A stretch of 64,000 bases of DNA from Nocardia stercoris (lineage in GTDB: Bacteria > Actinomycetota > Actinomycetes > Mycobacteriales > Mycobacteriaceae), in contig NZ_RFFH01000005.1 of the NCBI RefSeq assembly GCF_003696265.1, positions 349,247 through 413,246 on the forward strand. The letters are read 5' to 3'. Positions within the stretch are counted from its first letter, which is position 1. The number at the start of each line of letters is the position of its first letter. The notes under the pieces were generated by a model. It ran no database searches, was not told where the DNA came from, and saw only the letters and a program-made list of their open reading frames with translations. Shown piece by piece: positions 8,479 through 16,747 of this stretch. Made by a program: the position numbers and the translations under genes.

Positions 8479-9486
8479 TCAGCGTGACGGTGGAGTCGGC
8501 GAGCGCCGGTGCGACGGTGCCGGAGTCGGCGCGGCCGGTGTGTCGCCTGGTGGCAGCCACGGCGGAGCCAGGTGCGGGGAGGGCGCGGCCCAGTCATGGT
8601 CGTGAGCGGTCCGTTCGGCGACCGCGAGGAATTTCGCGACCGGCTCGGTGAGCGGTTCGTCGCGCCACGCGACACTCCACGGGTAGTAGGGCTGGATCTC
8701 CAGCGGCCGGTGCACAGGAATCCCGGCTGCCGCGTATCGCGTTGCGTAGCTGTCGAATTCGAGAAGGTAAGCGGGCCCGGCGGCTCGCTGCAGGGCGGCC
8801 AGGCAATGACCGAAGGTGCCGGGATTGCCCAGCCAGCGCAGCGGCAGGCCGGTGTCGTGCTCGAAGGCGGTCAGATAGTGGCCGTGCGCGTTGTAGAGCC
8901 CGGATTCCGGTCCGTCAGCGAAGACTTCCAGCGGACGGGAGTGCAGTGACGCCTGCGGGCGGGGCGGATCGGCCGGACGTCCGACCAGCTGCAGGGGCTC
9001 CAATCGGAGCAGGCGGGAACGCCACCCGGCAGGATGCTCCGCGATCATGGCCGGTGTGATCCGGAGGATCGCGACGTCGAGCCGGTCGTCCAGCAGTGCC
9101 TCCAGTTGCCGGATGCTGTCGAGCGCCCGCTCGACGATCCGGATCCCCGGATACGAGGTCGCGAAGTTGTCGGCGACGGTTCGGCTGGTCTGCAACTCGA
9201 AGATGTGCGCGATGCGGACCGAATCGGGCGCGTCGGGGCGATGGCCGATCCGGGCGGCAAGCGACAGCATCTCGCGGGCATCCGCCAGAACGTTCTTCCC
9301 CCGCGGCGTCAGCGTGACATGGCGGCTGTCGCGTTCGAGGAGCGGGCCGCCCAACTGATCCTCGAGCTTGCGGATCTGTTTGGACAAGGCCGGCTGGGTG
9401 ATGAACAGCTTCGCCGCGGCCCGGCCGAAGTGCAGTTCCTCGGCGAGAGTCACGAAGTAACGCAGTTGCCGCAGATCGAGGTCCAT
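8479..9486 (-). CDS. LysR-family transcriptional regulator
   Basis: The 335-residue protein has an N-terminal winged helix-turn-helix (MDLDLRQLRYFVTLAEELHF, then the ITQPALSKQIRKLEDQLGG region, residues 1-60) and a periplasmic-binding-protein-like effector domain. The last ~25 residues are Pro/Ser-rich and probably disordered. It is divergent from the alpha/beta hydrolase and SDR pair at 9632-11238, the likely targets. The 145-bp gap has room for a shared promoter. A longer frame extends upstream, but the LysR consensus fixes the start at 9486. Confidence 0.88.
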   Translation of the reverse strand: MDLDLRQLRYFVTLAEELHFGRAAAKLFITQPALSKQIRKLEDQLGGPLLERDSRHVTLTPRGKNVLADAREMLSLAARIGHRPDAPDSVRIAHIFELQTSRTVADNFATSYPGIRIVERALDSIRQLEALLDDRLDVAILRITPAMIAEHPAGWRSRLLRLEPLQLVGRPADPPRPQASLHSRPLEVFADGPESGLYNAHGHYLTAFEHDTGLPLRWLGNPGTFGHCLAALQRAAGPAYLLEFDSYATRYAAAGIPVHRPLEIQPYYPWSVAWRDEPLTEPVAKFLAVAERTAHDHDWAAPSPHLAPPWLPPGDTPAAPTPAPSHRRSPTPPSR

Positions 9487-9631
9487 GCCTGCCTGTTCCT
9501 GCGGTCCGGGGCGGTCCGCAACCAAGTCACCTGCAAGTATGCCCGCCCGGTTATCAATCGGTGCGCGATACGACTTGGACGCGCGCCGGGGCACGGTGGT
9601 GAAGTGGATCCGGGCGCGAAAGGGGACCGAC

Positions 9632-10432
9632 ATGGCGCAGGATCCGACACCGGTGGTGTTCATTCACGGGCTGTGGCTGCACGCCACCAGCTGGGGGCCG
9701 TGGCTCGACCGTTTCCGGGCCGCCGGGTACGCTCCGATCGCCCCCGGTTGGCCCAACGAGCCCGACACCGTCGCCGAGGCACGCGCCCATCCCGAGGCGG
9801 TCGCCGACATCGGAATCGACGACGCTGCAGACCATTTCGCCGCGATCATCGCTACCCTGCCGGAACCGCCGATCATCGTCGGCCATTCCTTCGGCGGCCT
9901 GCTCGCCGAGAAACTGATGGGTCGCGATCTCGGTGTCGCGGGTGTGGCGATCGATCCGGCCCAGATCAAGGGTGTGCTCCCGTTGCCGCTGGCGCAGTTG
10001 CGCGCCGGCCTGCCGGCCCTGGGCAACCCGGCGAACCTGCATCGGGCGGTATCGCTCACCAAACAGGAATTCCGCTTCGGCTTCGGCAACGCGGTCAGCG
10101 AACAGGAGTCCGACGAGCTGTTCGACACCTGGACCGTGCCCTCACCCGCACGCCCGCTGTTCCAGGCCGCGGCGGCGAACTTCGTCCTGCACTCCCAGGC
10201 GGCGGTCGACACCGACAACTCCGAACGTGGCCCGCTGCTACTGATTTCGGGCCTGGAAGACCACACCGTCCCGGATGTGGTGACCCGCTCGACGTTGAAG
10301 CAGTACCGCGATTCCACCGCGGTCACCGAACTGCGGCAGTTCGAAGGCCGCGGCCACTCGCTCACTATCGACAGCGGCTGGAAGGAGGTCGCGGACGCGG
10401 TTCTGGACTGGCTGGCGGACAAGGGATTCTGA
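9632..10432 (+). CDS. Alpha/beta hydrolase
   Basis: The 266-residue hydrolase has the oxyanion segment VVFIHGLWLHATSWG and a nucleophile elbow GHSFGG (Ser at about 88). The acid is in the GLEDHTVPD region and the general base His is in GRGHSLT near the end. The family cleaves esters or C-C bonds in small organics. The ATG follows AAGGGGA. The next SDR gene starts 20 bp downstream, so both are probably one operon controlled by the divergent LysR regulator. Confidence 0.87.
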   Translation: MAQDPTPVVFIHGLWLHATSWGPWLDRFRAAGYAPIAPGWPNEPDTVAEARAHPEAVADIGIDDAADHFAAIIATLPEPPIIVGHSFGGLLAEKLMGRDLGVAGVAIDPAQIKGVLPLPLAQLRAGLPALGNPANLHRAVSLTKQEFRFGFGNAVSEQESDELFDTWTVPSPARPLFQAAAANFVLHSQAAVDTDNSERGPLLLISGLEDHTVPDVVTRSTLKQYRDSTAVTELRQFEGRGHSLTIDSGWKEVADAVLDWLADKGF

Positions 10433-10452
10433 CCCCGACGAGGAGCGCGGCT

Positions 10453-11238
10453 GTGGATCTGGGACTCACCGACACGCTCGCGGTGGTAACCGGCGCGAGC
10501 CGGGGTATCGGCCTGGCCATCACCCGCACCCTCGCCGACGAGGGCGCGATCGTCGTCGCCGCTGCCCGCCACGCCGGTGCCGACCTCGCCGAGCTGGCCG
10601 GCACCGGGCGCGTCCATCCGGTCGAGGTGGACCTGTCCACCTCTACCGGCGCTGCCGAGCTGGCCTCCGCCGCAACGAAGTTCGGTACCGCGGCATTGCT
10701 GTTCAACAATGTCGGCGGCGTGACGGCCCGGCTGAACGGGTTCGCCGACATCAGTGACGAGGCATGGGTGGCGACCATGAACCTGGATCTGCTCGCCACG
10801 ATCCGCGTGACCCGAGCCCTCCTGCCCGGCATGCTGGACGCGGGTGCCGGCAGCATCGTCACCATCAGCTCGGTCAACGCCAAACTGCCCGACCCCACCG
10901 TCATGGATTACAGCGCCGCCAAGGCCGCCCTCACCAACTTCAGCAAAGCCTTGTCGAAACAGGTGGGCGCGCAAGGTGTTCGGGTGAACACCATCAGCCC
11001 CGGCCCGGTCGCGACCGACCTGTGGCTGGGTGCGCAGGGTGTGGCCCGCACGATCGCCGCCACCGCGGGCGGTGATCCGGCGGACGTCGCCCGCACCGTG
11101 GCGGAGCGGACCGTGACCGGGCGGTTCACCCGTCCGCAGGAGGTCGCCGACCTCGCGGTATTCCTGTCCAGTTCGCGGGCGGAGAACATCACCGGTTCGG
11201 ACGTCGTCATCGACGGCGGAATGATCACCACACTGTGA
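10453..11238 (+). CDS. Short-chain dehydrogenase/reductase
   Basis: The 261-residue Rossmann enzyme has the TGASRGIG cofactor loop at about 13-20, NNVG at ~86, catalytic Ser in ITISSVNAK, and YSAAK (Tyr-x3-Lys) at ~152-156. A typical C-terminal SDVVIDGG block closes it. It should use NAD(P)(H) to oxidise or reduce an alcohol/carbonyl. The GTG start is chosen because GAGGAG sits 9 bases upstream; the frame stays open further upstream but reads antisense over the hydrolase. Confidence 0.88.
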   Translation: MDLGLTDTLAVVTGASRGIGLAITRTLADEGAIVVAAARHAGADLAELAGTGRVHPVEVDLSTSTGAAELASAATKFGTAALLFNNVGGVTARLNGFADISDEAWVATMNLDLLATIRVTRALLPGMLDAGAGSIVTISSVNAKLPDPTVMDYSAAKAALTNFSKALSKQVGAQGVRVNTISPGPVATDLWLGAQGVARTIAATAGGDPADVARTVAERTVTGRFTRPQEVADLAVFLSSSRAENITGSDVVIDGGMITTL

Positions 11239-11298
11239 CACCGCAGGGTGCCGATCTCGGTCGGCCGCCGACCACATCCCGAGGTGGAGGAGCACAGC

Positions 11299-11605
11299 AT
11301 GCCCGAGCGCGAGACTCGACGAATGACGATCGGCGACTTTCTGATTCGCCGTCTGGCGGAGGTTTCGCGCAGGTCACCGCCGCACACGCCAGGCTTACGC
11401 CACGGAATGCGGCTGCCGAGATCGACCGGCTGATCTGCACGACGCCATGTCGGTGTCCAACGACACGTTGATCTTCGTGGAATCGATCATGGATCGCTTC
11501 GATTCCCCCGCCGCGATTGCGGCCAGCAGCAACCGGGGAGCCGAACTCGACTACGGACCGCGTGGTCCCCAACACGAAGAAGGCGCCCAACTCCGGCCCG
11601 CGTGA
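11299..11605 (+). pseudogene. Remnant of a thiamine-diphosphate-dependent decarboxylase-like gene
   Basis: The first 24 codons read MPERETRRMTIGDFLIRRL plus AEV, like the start of pyruvate/indolepyruvate decarboxylase-type TPP enzymes. The frame is then lost. The third frame continues with QVTAAHARLTPRNAAAE and, after another shift, NDTLIFVESIMDRFDSPAA, SNRGAELDYGPRGPQ and EEGAQLRPA. These look like the C-terminal end of the same kind of protein. About 450 codons of the usual ~550 are missing, so an internal deletion and frame damage left only the two ends. The family assignment rests on pattern recognition alone. Confidence 0.5.
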
Positions 11606-11623
11606 TCGGGTGAGTGGCGCCGT

Positions 11624-12205
11624 TCAGGCCGACCCGACGCCGGCGGTCGCGGTGAGCGCCTTCAGGTTCCGATAGGTCTCGTCGACGACCGTCGCGAACT
11701 GGCGCGGCGCGTCCTCGTCGATCCAGTGGGCGAACGCCACGGCGAAGACGGTTACCGCGGTCTGCGCGGCCAGCCGCGCCGTGTCGGGGTCGACATCGCG
11801 GCGGGACAGTGTCGCGGCCAGCGATTCCGCGAGCATCGCGACCTTGAGGAGTTCGCGTTCCCGCAGCTCGGTGTTCGCGGCGATGACCTGGTTGCGCAGG
11901 CGCGGGCCCTCGGGTTCGTCGCCGAAGACCGCGCCGGCGCTCTTGACGGCCTCGACGGCAGCGTCGAGCGGCTCGACGTCCTCGGGCACCGCCTCCAGTG
12001 CCGCCACCAGCAGGCTGTCGAGCTTTTGCTGACCCCAGAACAGCACTTCGCGCTTGTCCGCGAAGTACCGGAAGAACGTGCGCTGGGTCACCCCGGCGTG
12101 GGCCGCGATCTGCGCAACCGTGGTCTGGTCGAAGCCGTATTCCGTGAACAGCTCGATCGCGGCCTTGATCAGCCGTCCTTGCGAGTCCGGCACCCAGCGT
12201 CCCAT
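11624..12205 (-). CDS. TetR-family transcriptional regulator
   Basis: The 193-residue protein has a TetR DNA-binding domain at ~10-55 (IKAAIELFTEYGFDQTTVAQ, then IAAHAGVTQRTFFRYFADKR) and a helical ligand-binding part with the MftR-like C-terminal shape. It is divergent from the epimerase/dehydratase gene at 12284. The 78-bp gap contains two repeats of TGATG-N-CA-N5-TGACATC. Control of both promoters by this protein is inferred. Confidence 0.87.
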   Translation of the reverse strand: MGRWVPDSQGRLIKAAIELFTEYGFDQTTVAQIAAHAGVTQRTFFRYFADKREVLFWGQQKLDSLLVAALEAVPEDVEPLDAAVEAVKSAGAVFGDEPEGPRLRNQVIAANTELRERELLKVAMLAESLAATLSRRDVDPDTARLAAQTAVTVFAVAFAHWIDEDAPRQFATVVDETYRNLKALTATAGVGSA

Positions 12206-12219
12206 GGTCGGATTCTACG

Positions 12220-12240
12220 TGATGACACATGCTGACATCG
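12220..12240. promoter_or_regulatory. TetR operator, copy 1
   Basis: The arms TGATGACA and TGACATCG are separated by five bases. This is an imperfect version of the neighbouring palindrome, with centres 30 bp apart, and lies 15 bp before the TetR start. Confidence 0.65.
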
Positions 12241-12249
12241 CTGGTACGG

Positions 12250-12270
12250 TGATGTCACAAGCTGACATCA
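12250..12270. promoter_or_regulatory. TetR operator, copy 2
   Basis: The arms TGATGTCA and TGACATCA are perfect inverted repeats around a five-base spacer. The site ends immediately before the AGGAGG-like ribosome site of the epimerase gene. Confidence 0.7.
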
Positions 12271-12283
12271 TGAGGAGGACACC

Positions 12284-13216
12284 ATGCGCGTATTCGTCAC
12301 CGGGGCATCGGGCTGGATCGGCTCGGCACTCGTCACCGAACTGCTCACCCACGGCCACACCGTTGTCGGCCTCGCCCGCTCACCCCGATCCGCCGCCGTC
12401 CTGACCGACCTCGGGGCCGAGGTCGTCCGCGGCACCATCGACGACGTGGGCGTCGTGGCGGCCACTGCCGCCGCCAGTGACGGCGTCGCGCACCTGGCCT
12501 TCCAGCACGACATCGCGTTCACCGGCGGATTCGAGCAGGCCGCGACCGCGGATCGCGCTGTCGTCGACGCCGTCGGCGCCGCGCTGGCCGGCTCCGGCAA
12601 GCCGTTCACGATCGCCGCGGGTCTGCTCGGCCTCGCGCCCGGCAAGCGCGTCACCGAGCGCGACGGACACGAAACCGTCGTCGTCGAACCGGGCCACCCG
12701 GCCGCCGGTCCCGCGCTGCGCCGCGCGAATGCCGAAGCGGCACTTGCCCTGAGCGCACACGGCGTCCGCTCGTCGGTGGTACGCCTGTCGCCCACGGTGC
12801 ACGGCCGGGGGGACCAGGGGTTCATGGCGACGATCGCCCGCATCGCCCGGGATGCCGGGTTCGCGGGATATCTCGGTGACGGCGCCAACCGCTGGCCCGC
12901 CATCCATCGTTCCGACGCGGCTCGCCTGTTCCGGCTCGCCCTGGAGGAAGCGCCGGCCGGCGCGACACTGCACGGGTGCGGCGAGGAAGGCGTGCCGATG
13001 CGGGCCGTCGCGGAGGCCATAGGCCGGCAGCTCGACGTGCCGGTGCGATCCGTCCCCCCAGCCGACGCCGCCGCGCACTTCAGCTGGATGGCGACGTTCA
13101 TCGGCCTCGACGCCCCGGCGTCGAACACCGAGACGCGGAAGCTGCTGGGCTGGGAGCCGACCGGCCCCGGGCTGATCCAGGACCTGGACGCAGGATGCTA
13201 CACCGACGCGGCATGA
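12284..13216 (+). CDS. NAD(P)-dependent epimerase/dehydratase (extended SDR)
   Basis: The 310-residue protein has an N-terminal Rossmann fold with TGASGWIGS at 6-14 and a second block GVAHLAFQHD. The catalytic Tyr-x3-Lys is not obvious, which places it with atypical extended SDRs that act on small carbonyls. The C-terminal half ends with an ETRKLLGWEPTGPGLIQDL helix typical of this group. It starts 14 bp behind the second TetR operator with GAGGAGG upstream, so expression is probably derepressed by the ligand of that regulator. The flavin disulfide reductase follows 48 bp downstream. Confidence 0.83.
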   Translation: MRVFVTGASGWIGSALVTELLTHGHTVVGLARSPRSAAVLTDLGAEVVRGTIDDVGVVAATAAASDGVAHLAFQHDIAFTGGFEQAATADRAVVDAVGAALAGSGKPFTIAAGLLGLAPGKRVTERDGHETVVVEPGHPAAGPALRRANAEAALALSAHGVRSSVVRLSPTVHGRGDQGFMATIARIARDAGFAGYLGDGANRWPAIHRSDAARLFRLALEEAPAGATLHGCGEEGVPMRAVAEAIGRQLDVPVRSVPPADAAAHFSWMATFIGLDAPASNTETRKLLGWEPTGPGLIQDLDAGCYTDAA

Positions 13217-13264
13217 GAGCGTGGCGGTTTCGTCATCGGGGCCCGGCCGTGAAACTCTGAGCGC

Positions 13265-14644
13265 ATGGCGACTCAAGCAACGGTGTTCGACGCAATCATC
13301 GTCGGAGCGGGACAAGCCGGCCCGCCGCTGGCCGGCCGGCTCGTCGAGGCCGGGCAGACCGTCGCCGTGGTGGAGCGCAAGCTGATCGGCGGTACCTGTG
13401 TGAACTCCGGCTGCATACCCACCAAGACGCTCGTGGCCAGCGCGCACGCCGCACACGTGGCCCGTCGCGGCGCCGACTACGGCATCAGCACCGGAGAAGT
13501 CGTGGTCGACATGGCAAAGGTGAAGGGCCGCAAGGACGATATCGTCACCGCCGACCGGAACGGTGTCGAGAACTGGCTCGAAGGCATGGACGGCTGCACC
13601 CTGCTGCGCGGGCACGCCCGATTCGTCGATCCGCACACGCTGCAGGTCGGTGACCGGCGGATCACCGCCGCACGGATATTCCTCAACGTCGGCGCCCGGG
13701 CCTCGACGCCCGACATCCCGGGATTGGCCGACGTCGACTATCTGACCAATGTCGGCATCCTCGAACTCGACTCGGTGCCCGAGCATCTGGTCGTCATCGG
13801 GGGCAGTTACATCGGGCTGGAGTTCGCCCAGATGTACCGCCGGTTCGGCGCCGAGATCACCGTGATCGAACGCGGTCCCCGCCTGGCACCCCGCGAGGAC
13901 GACGACGTCAGCAGTGCGATCGAGGACATCCTGCGGCGCGAGGGGATATCGATTCACCTGGGCGCCGACGATATTCGCGTATCGCGGAACGGTGGCGACG
14001 TGGCGGTCACCACGCGTGCCGACGGGCCGGTGGTGACCGGATCACATCTTCTGGTCGCGGTCGGACGCGTGCCCAACACCGACGACCTGGGGCTGGACGC
14101 GGCCGGAGTGGCCACGGACGCACGGGGTTTCATCACCGTGGACGATCAACTCCGGACCACCGTCGAACACATCTGGGCGATGGGCGACTGCAACGGCAGG
14201 GGAGCGTTCACCCACACCTCGTACAACGACTTCGAGATCGTCGCGGCCAACCTGCTCGACGGTGAACCACGCCGGGTCACCGACCGCATTCCCACCTACG
14301 CGCTGTACATCGACCCGCCGCTGGGCCGCGCCGGCCTGACCGCGGCCCAGGTACGGGCATCCGGGCGAAAAGCGTTGGTGGGCAAGCGCCCCATGACCCG
14401 GGTCGGGCGTGCGGTCGAAAAGGGGGAGACCCAGGGCTTCATGAAGGTGGTGGTCGACGCCGAGACCCACCGGATTCTCGGCGCCGCGATCCTGGGCGTC
14501 GGGGGCGACGAAGTGGTGCACTGCCTCCTCGACCTGATGGCCGCCGAGGCGCCGTACACCACCATGACCCACACCGTGCACATCCATCCGACCGTCGCCG
14601 AACTGGTCCCCACCATGCTCGAGGAGCTCGAGCCACTGGAATAG
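13265..14644 (+). CDS. FAD-dependent pyridine nucleotide-disulfide oxidoreductase (mercuric reductase-like)
   Basis: The 459-residue class I flavoprotein has the FAD loop GAGQAGPPLAG at ~14-24 and the redox disulfide GGTCVNSGCIPTK (Cys45/Cys50). An NAD(P) loop (GGSYIGLEFAQ), the second FAD motif (HIWAMGDCNG) and a C-terminal dimer domain with HIHPTVAE follow. It lacks the N-terminal heavy-metal domain and the C-terminal vicinal Cys pair of true MerA, so mercury reduction is unlikely. It belongs to the mercuric-reductase-like subgroup with unknown disulfide or quinone substrates. It may be co-transcribed with the epimerase gene. Confidence 0.88.
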   Translation: MATQATVFDAIIVGAGQAGPPLAGRLVEAGQTVAVVERKLIGGTCVNSGCIPTKTLVASAHAAHVARRGADYGISTGEVVVDMAKVKGRKDDIVTADRNGVENWLEGMDGCTLLRGHARFVDPHTLQVGDRRITAARIFLNVGARASTPDIPGLADVDYLTNVGILELDSVPEHLVVIGGSYIGLEFAQMYRRFGAEITVIERGPRLAPREDDDVSSAIEDILRREGISIHLGADDIRVSRNGGDVAVTTRADGPVVTGSHLLVAVGRVPNTDDLGLDAAGVATDARGFITVDDQLRTTVEHIWAMGDCNGRGAFTHTSYNDFEIVAANLLDGEPRRVTDRIPTYALYIDPPLGRAGLTAAQVRASGRKALVGKRPMTRVGRAVEKGETQGFMKVVVDAETHRILGAAILGVGGDEVVHCLLDLMAAEAPYTTMTHTVHIHPTVAELVPTMLEELEPLE

Positions 14645-14695
14645 GTTGCGTCACAGTGCGTCCCGGGTGGCCTCCGCCGCAGGCCGGCACGTCCT

Positions 14696-15592
14696 TCAGC
14701 CGTCGTAGGTCACCGCCGCGAACGTGTGCCGGGCGTTTCCACCGAGGGGCTGCCGGTCCGCGGCCGGTGACCACGGGAGCACCGTGCCGTAGCGAACCAG
14801 CTCGCCGTAATGGGCGGGATTCACCGGCTCGAGGGCCAGGTCGACGAGTGCGACCGCGGCCTGGGCGGGGGTGGGTGCGCCGGACACGTCCCACCACAGG
14901 GCCGAGGTGGGGGTGTTGATCATGCCGGGACAGGTGGCGGCGACGAGAATCCCTCGGGCCCGGTCGGTTTCGCGGCGTTGCGCGGCGAGGGCCCGCACCG
15001 CCGCGACCTGGCCGATCTTGGACGGGATATTGACGAAGCCGGGCCACGCCCCGGCACGGGCGCTGCCGTCGGCCACCGCGTCGACCCAGCGCGCGACCTC
15101 CCGGTCGACGTCGTCGAGCGAGGTCAGGACGTCGAACCGGTCGTGCAGGACCGGTGCGAGCTGATGTAGGGTGCCGAGCGAGCTAGCGACCACGATCAAT
15201 CGGCCGCCGTCGCGCAGCACCGGCGCGAACGCCCGCAGCAGCCGGGTGGTGCCGAAGTTGTTGACCTCGGCGTACTCTCGCACGATCGCGCGCGGGTCGT
15301 CGTCGGGGCCCACCCGCATGACAGCGTTGCCGAACACGATGTCGACACCGCCGTGCCGCGCGACCAGCAGCTCCGAAAGGCGTTCGGCGCCCGCCGGATC
15401 GGCGACATCCAGCAGTTCCCCGCGCACCTGCGCGCCGCCCGCCGGTACCGTGGCCACCGCGGTGGTCACGCGGTCGAGATCGCGGCCGGTGAGATAGACG
15501 GTGTCGCCGGGATCCATCCGCTGGGCCAGCAATTCGACGAGCGCGAGACCCAGCCCCTGGGTGGCGCCGGTAACCAGTGCGACCCTGCTCAT
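14696..15592 (-). CDS. Short-chain dehydrogenase/reductase
   Basis: The 298-residue SDR has TGATQGLG at ~8-15. The usual Tyr-x3-Lys pair is replaced: the stretch after IVVASSLGTL has no YxxxK, and a Pro-Ser-Lys (NIPSKIGQ) with the Lys in place appears later. A long insertion precedes it (residues ~140-185), as in carbonyl-reductase-like SDRs. The ATG at 15592 has GAGGAGG upstream. It is divergent from a LysR gene, with 126 bp between starts. Confidence 0.82.
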   Translation of the reverse strand: MSRVALVTGATQGLGLALVELLAQRMDPGDTVYLTGRDLDRVTTAVATVPAGGAQVRGELLDVADPAGAERLSELLVARHGGVDIVFGNAVMRVGPDDDPRAIVREYAEVNNFGTTRLLRAFAPVLRDGGRLIVVASSLGTLHQLAPVLHDRFDVLTSLDDVDREVARWVDAVADGSARAGAWPGFVNIPSKIGQVAAVRALAAQRRETDRARGILVAATCPGMINTPTSALWWDVSGAPTPAQAAVALVDLALEPVNPAHYGELVRYGTVLPWSPAADRQPLGGNARHTFAAVTYDG

Positions 15593-15718
15593 TTCGCCTC
15601 CTCGGTGATCATCTTTCGCGGCAGTTCCGGTGTGGGTATCAAGGTCACGCCTCGACGTTAGAAGCGGACCGGTCATGTCGAAAGCGACAGAAATTCATCT
15701 GTGGTATGCGTAAACGTC

Positions 15719-16642
15719 ATGAGCTTCACCGCTGCCTCACTGACCGCACTGCGGGTGTTCCGGGAGGTGGCCGAGCGGGGCACCTTCACCGCGGCAGCCG
15801 CGGGGCTGGGCTACACCCAGTCCGCGGTGTCGCGGCAGATCGCGGCCCTGGAACGCGCGGCGGGGGTGCCGCTGCTGCAGCGCCGACACGACGGGGTCCG
15901 GCTGACCCCCGCCGGGCGGATCGTCGCCCGCCGCGCCGCGGTGGTCATCGACCAGATCGACGCCACGGCAAAGGAATTGGCCGGACTGCCCGACGAGCGG
16001 GCGACGGTGCGGCTGGGCTGGTTCGCCAGTGCCGGGGCCGGTCTGGTGCCGGCCGCGCTGGCCCGCCTGCGGCACACCCATCCCGGGATCACGGTGCTGG
16101 GCCGGGAGGCCGGCACGCCCGCGCTGGTCCGGGCGCTGCGCGCGGGCACCGTGGACCTCGCGGTAGTGGCCTCGGCGCCGCCGTATCGTCCGCTCGACGC
16201 CGAGACTCCCGCGCTGCAGGTACAGGTCCTGATCGAACGCAGCCTGCGCATCGCCGTCCCCGCTGAGCATCCGCTCGCGCGCGGCGACCACATCGACGCC
16301 GCCGACCTCCGCGGCCAGTCGTGGATCGCCGGGCCCCGCGGCGACGGCGGGATGGGTACCTGGCCGGGGCTCGACGAGCGGCCCACCGTCGTGCACACCG
16401 TCGGCGACTGGCTCGCGAAACTGCACCTCGTGGCTGCGGGCTGCGGAATCACCACTGTCCCAGCCGGTCTCGTGCCGGTCGCACCACCTGGGGTCCGGAT
16501 CCTGCCCGTGCACGGTGGCCCGACCGAGCAACGCCGGACGCTGCTGGCCCGGATGCCCGGCCCGCTACCGGAGCCGGTCGCCCGCCTGGCCGAAACCCTG
16601 CGCGCCGTCGCGGTCGAGCCCGCCGGCCGCTCGGAGGGTTGA
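15719..16642 (+). CDS. LysR-family transcriptional regulator
   Basis: The 307-residue protein has an N-terminal helix-turn-helix (LTALRVFREVAERGTF, then GYTQSAVSRQIAALERAAG) and an effector domain from ~88. It faces the SDR at 14696-15592, the classical LysR arrangement in which the regulator activates its divergent neighbour. A GTG 18 bases upstream is an alternative start, but MSFTAASLTALRVF matches the family better. Confidence 0.87.
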   Translation: MSFTAASLTALRVFREVAERGTFTAAAAGLGYTQSAVSRQIAALERAAGVPLLQRRHDGVRLTPAGRIVARRAAVVIDQIDATAKELAGLPDERATVRLGWFASAGAGLVPAALARLRHTHPGITVLGREAGTPALVRALRAGTVDLAVVASAPPYRPLDAETPALQVQVLIERSLRIAVPAEHPLARGDHIDAADLRGQSWIAGPRGDGGMGTWPGLDERPTVVHTVGDWLAKLHLVAAGCGITTVPAGLVPVAPPGVRILPVHGGPTEQRRTLLARMPGPLPEPVARLAETLRAVAVEPAGRSEG

Positions 16643-16747
16643 ATTCGGCTGCCCACCAGGGCATTTAACACACGATTCGCGGGCTTCGGTTGATCGGCAA
16701 CCGTCGAGGTCGCCCGGCGGGTGCCGTTCGGCCGCAAGTGGATTCGG

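Noticed and set aside
9034..10452. Upstream extension of the SDR frame at 10453
   Set aside because: It reads across the hydrolase and LysR genes in the wrong frame; the ribosome site supports the GTG at 10453.
13265..14644. True mercuric reductase (merA)
   Set aside because: The protein lacks the N-terminal metal domain and the C-terminal Cys pair, and no merR, merT or merB is nearby.
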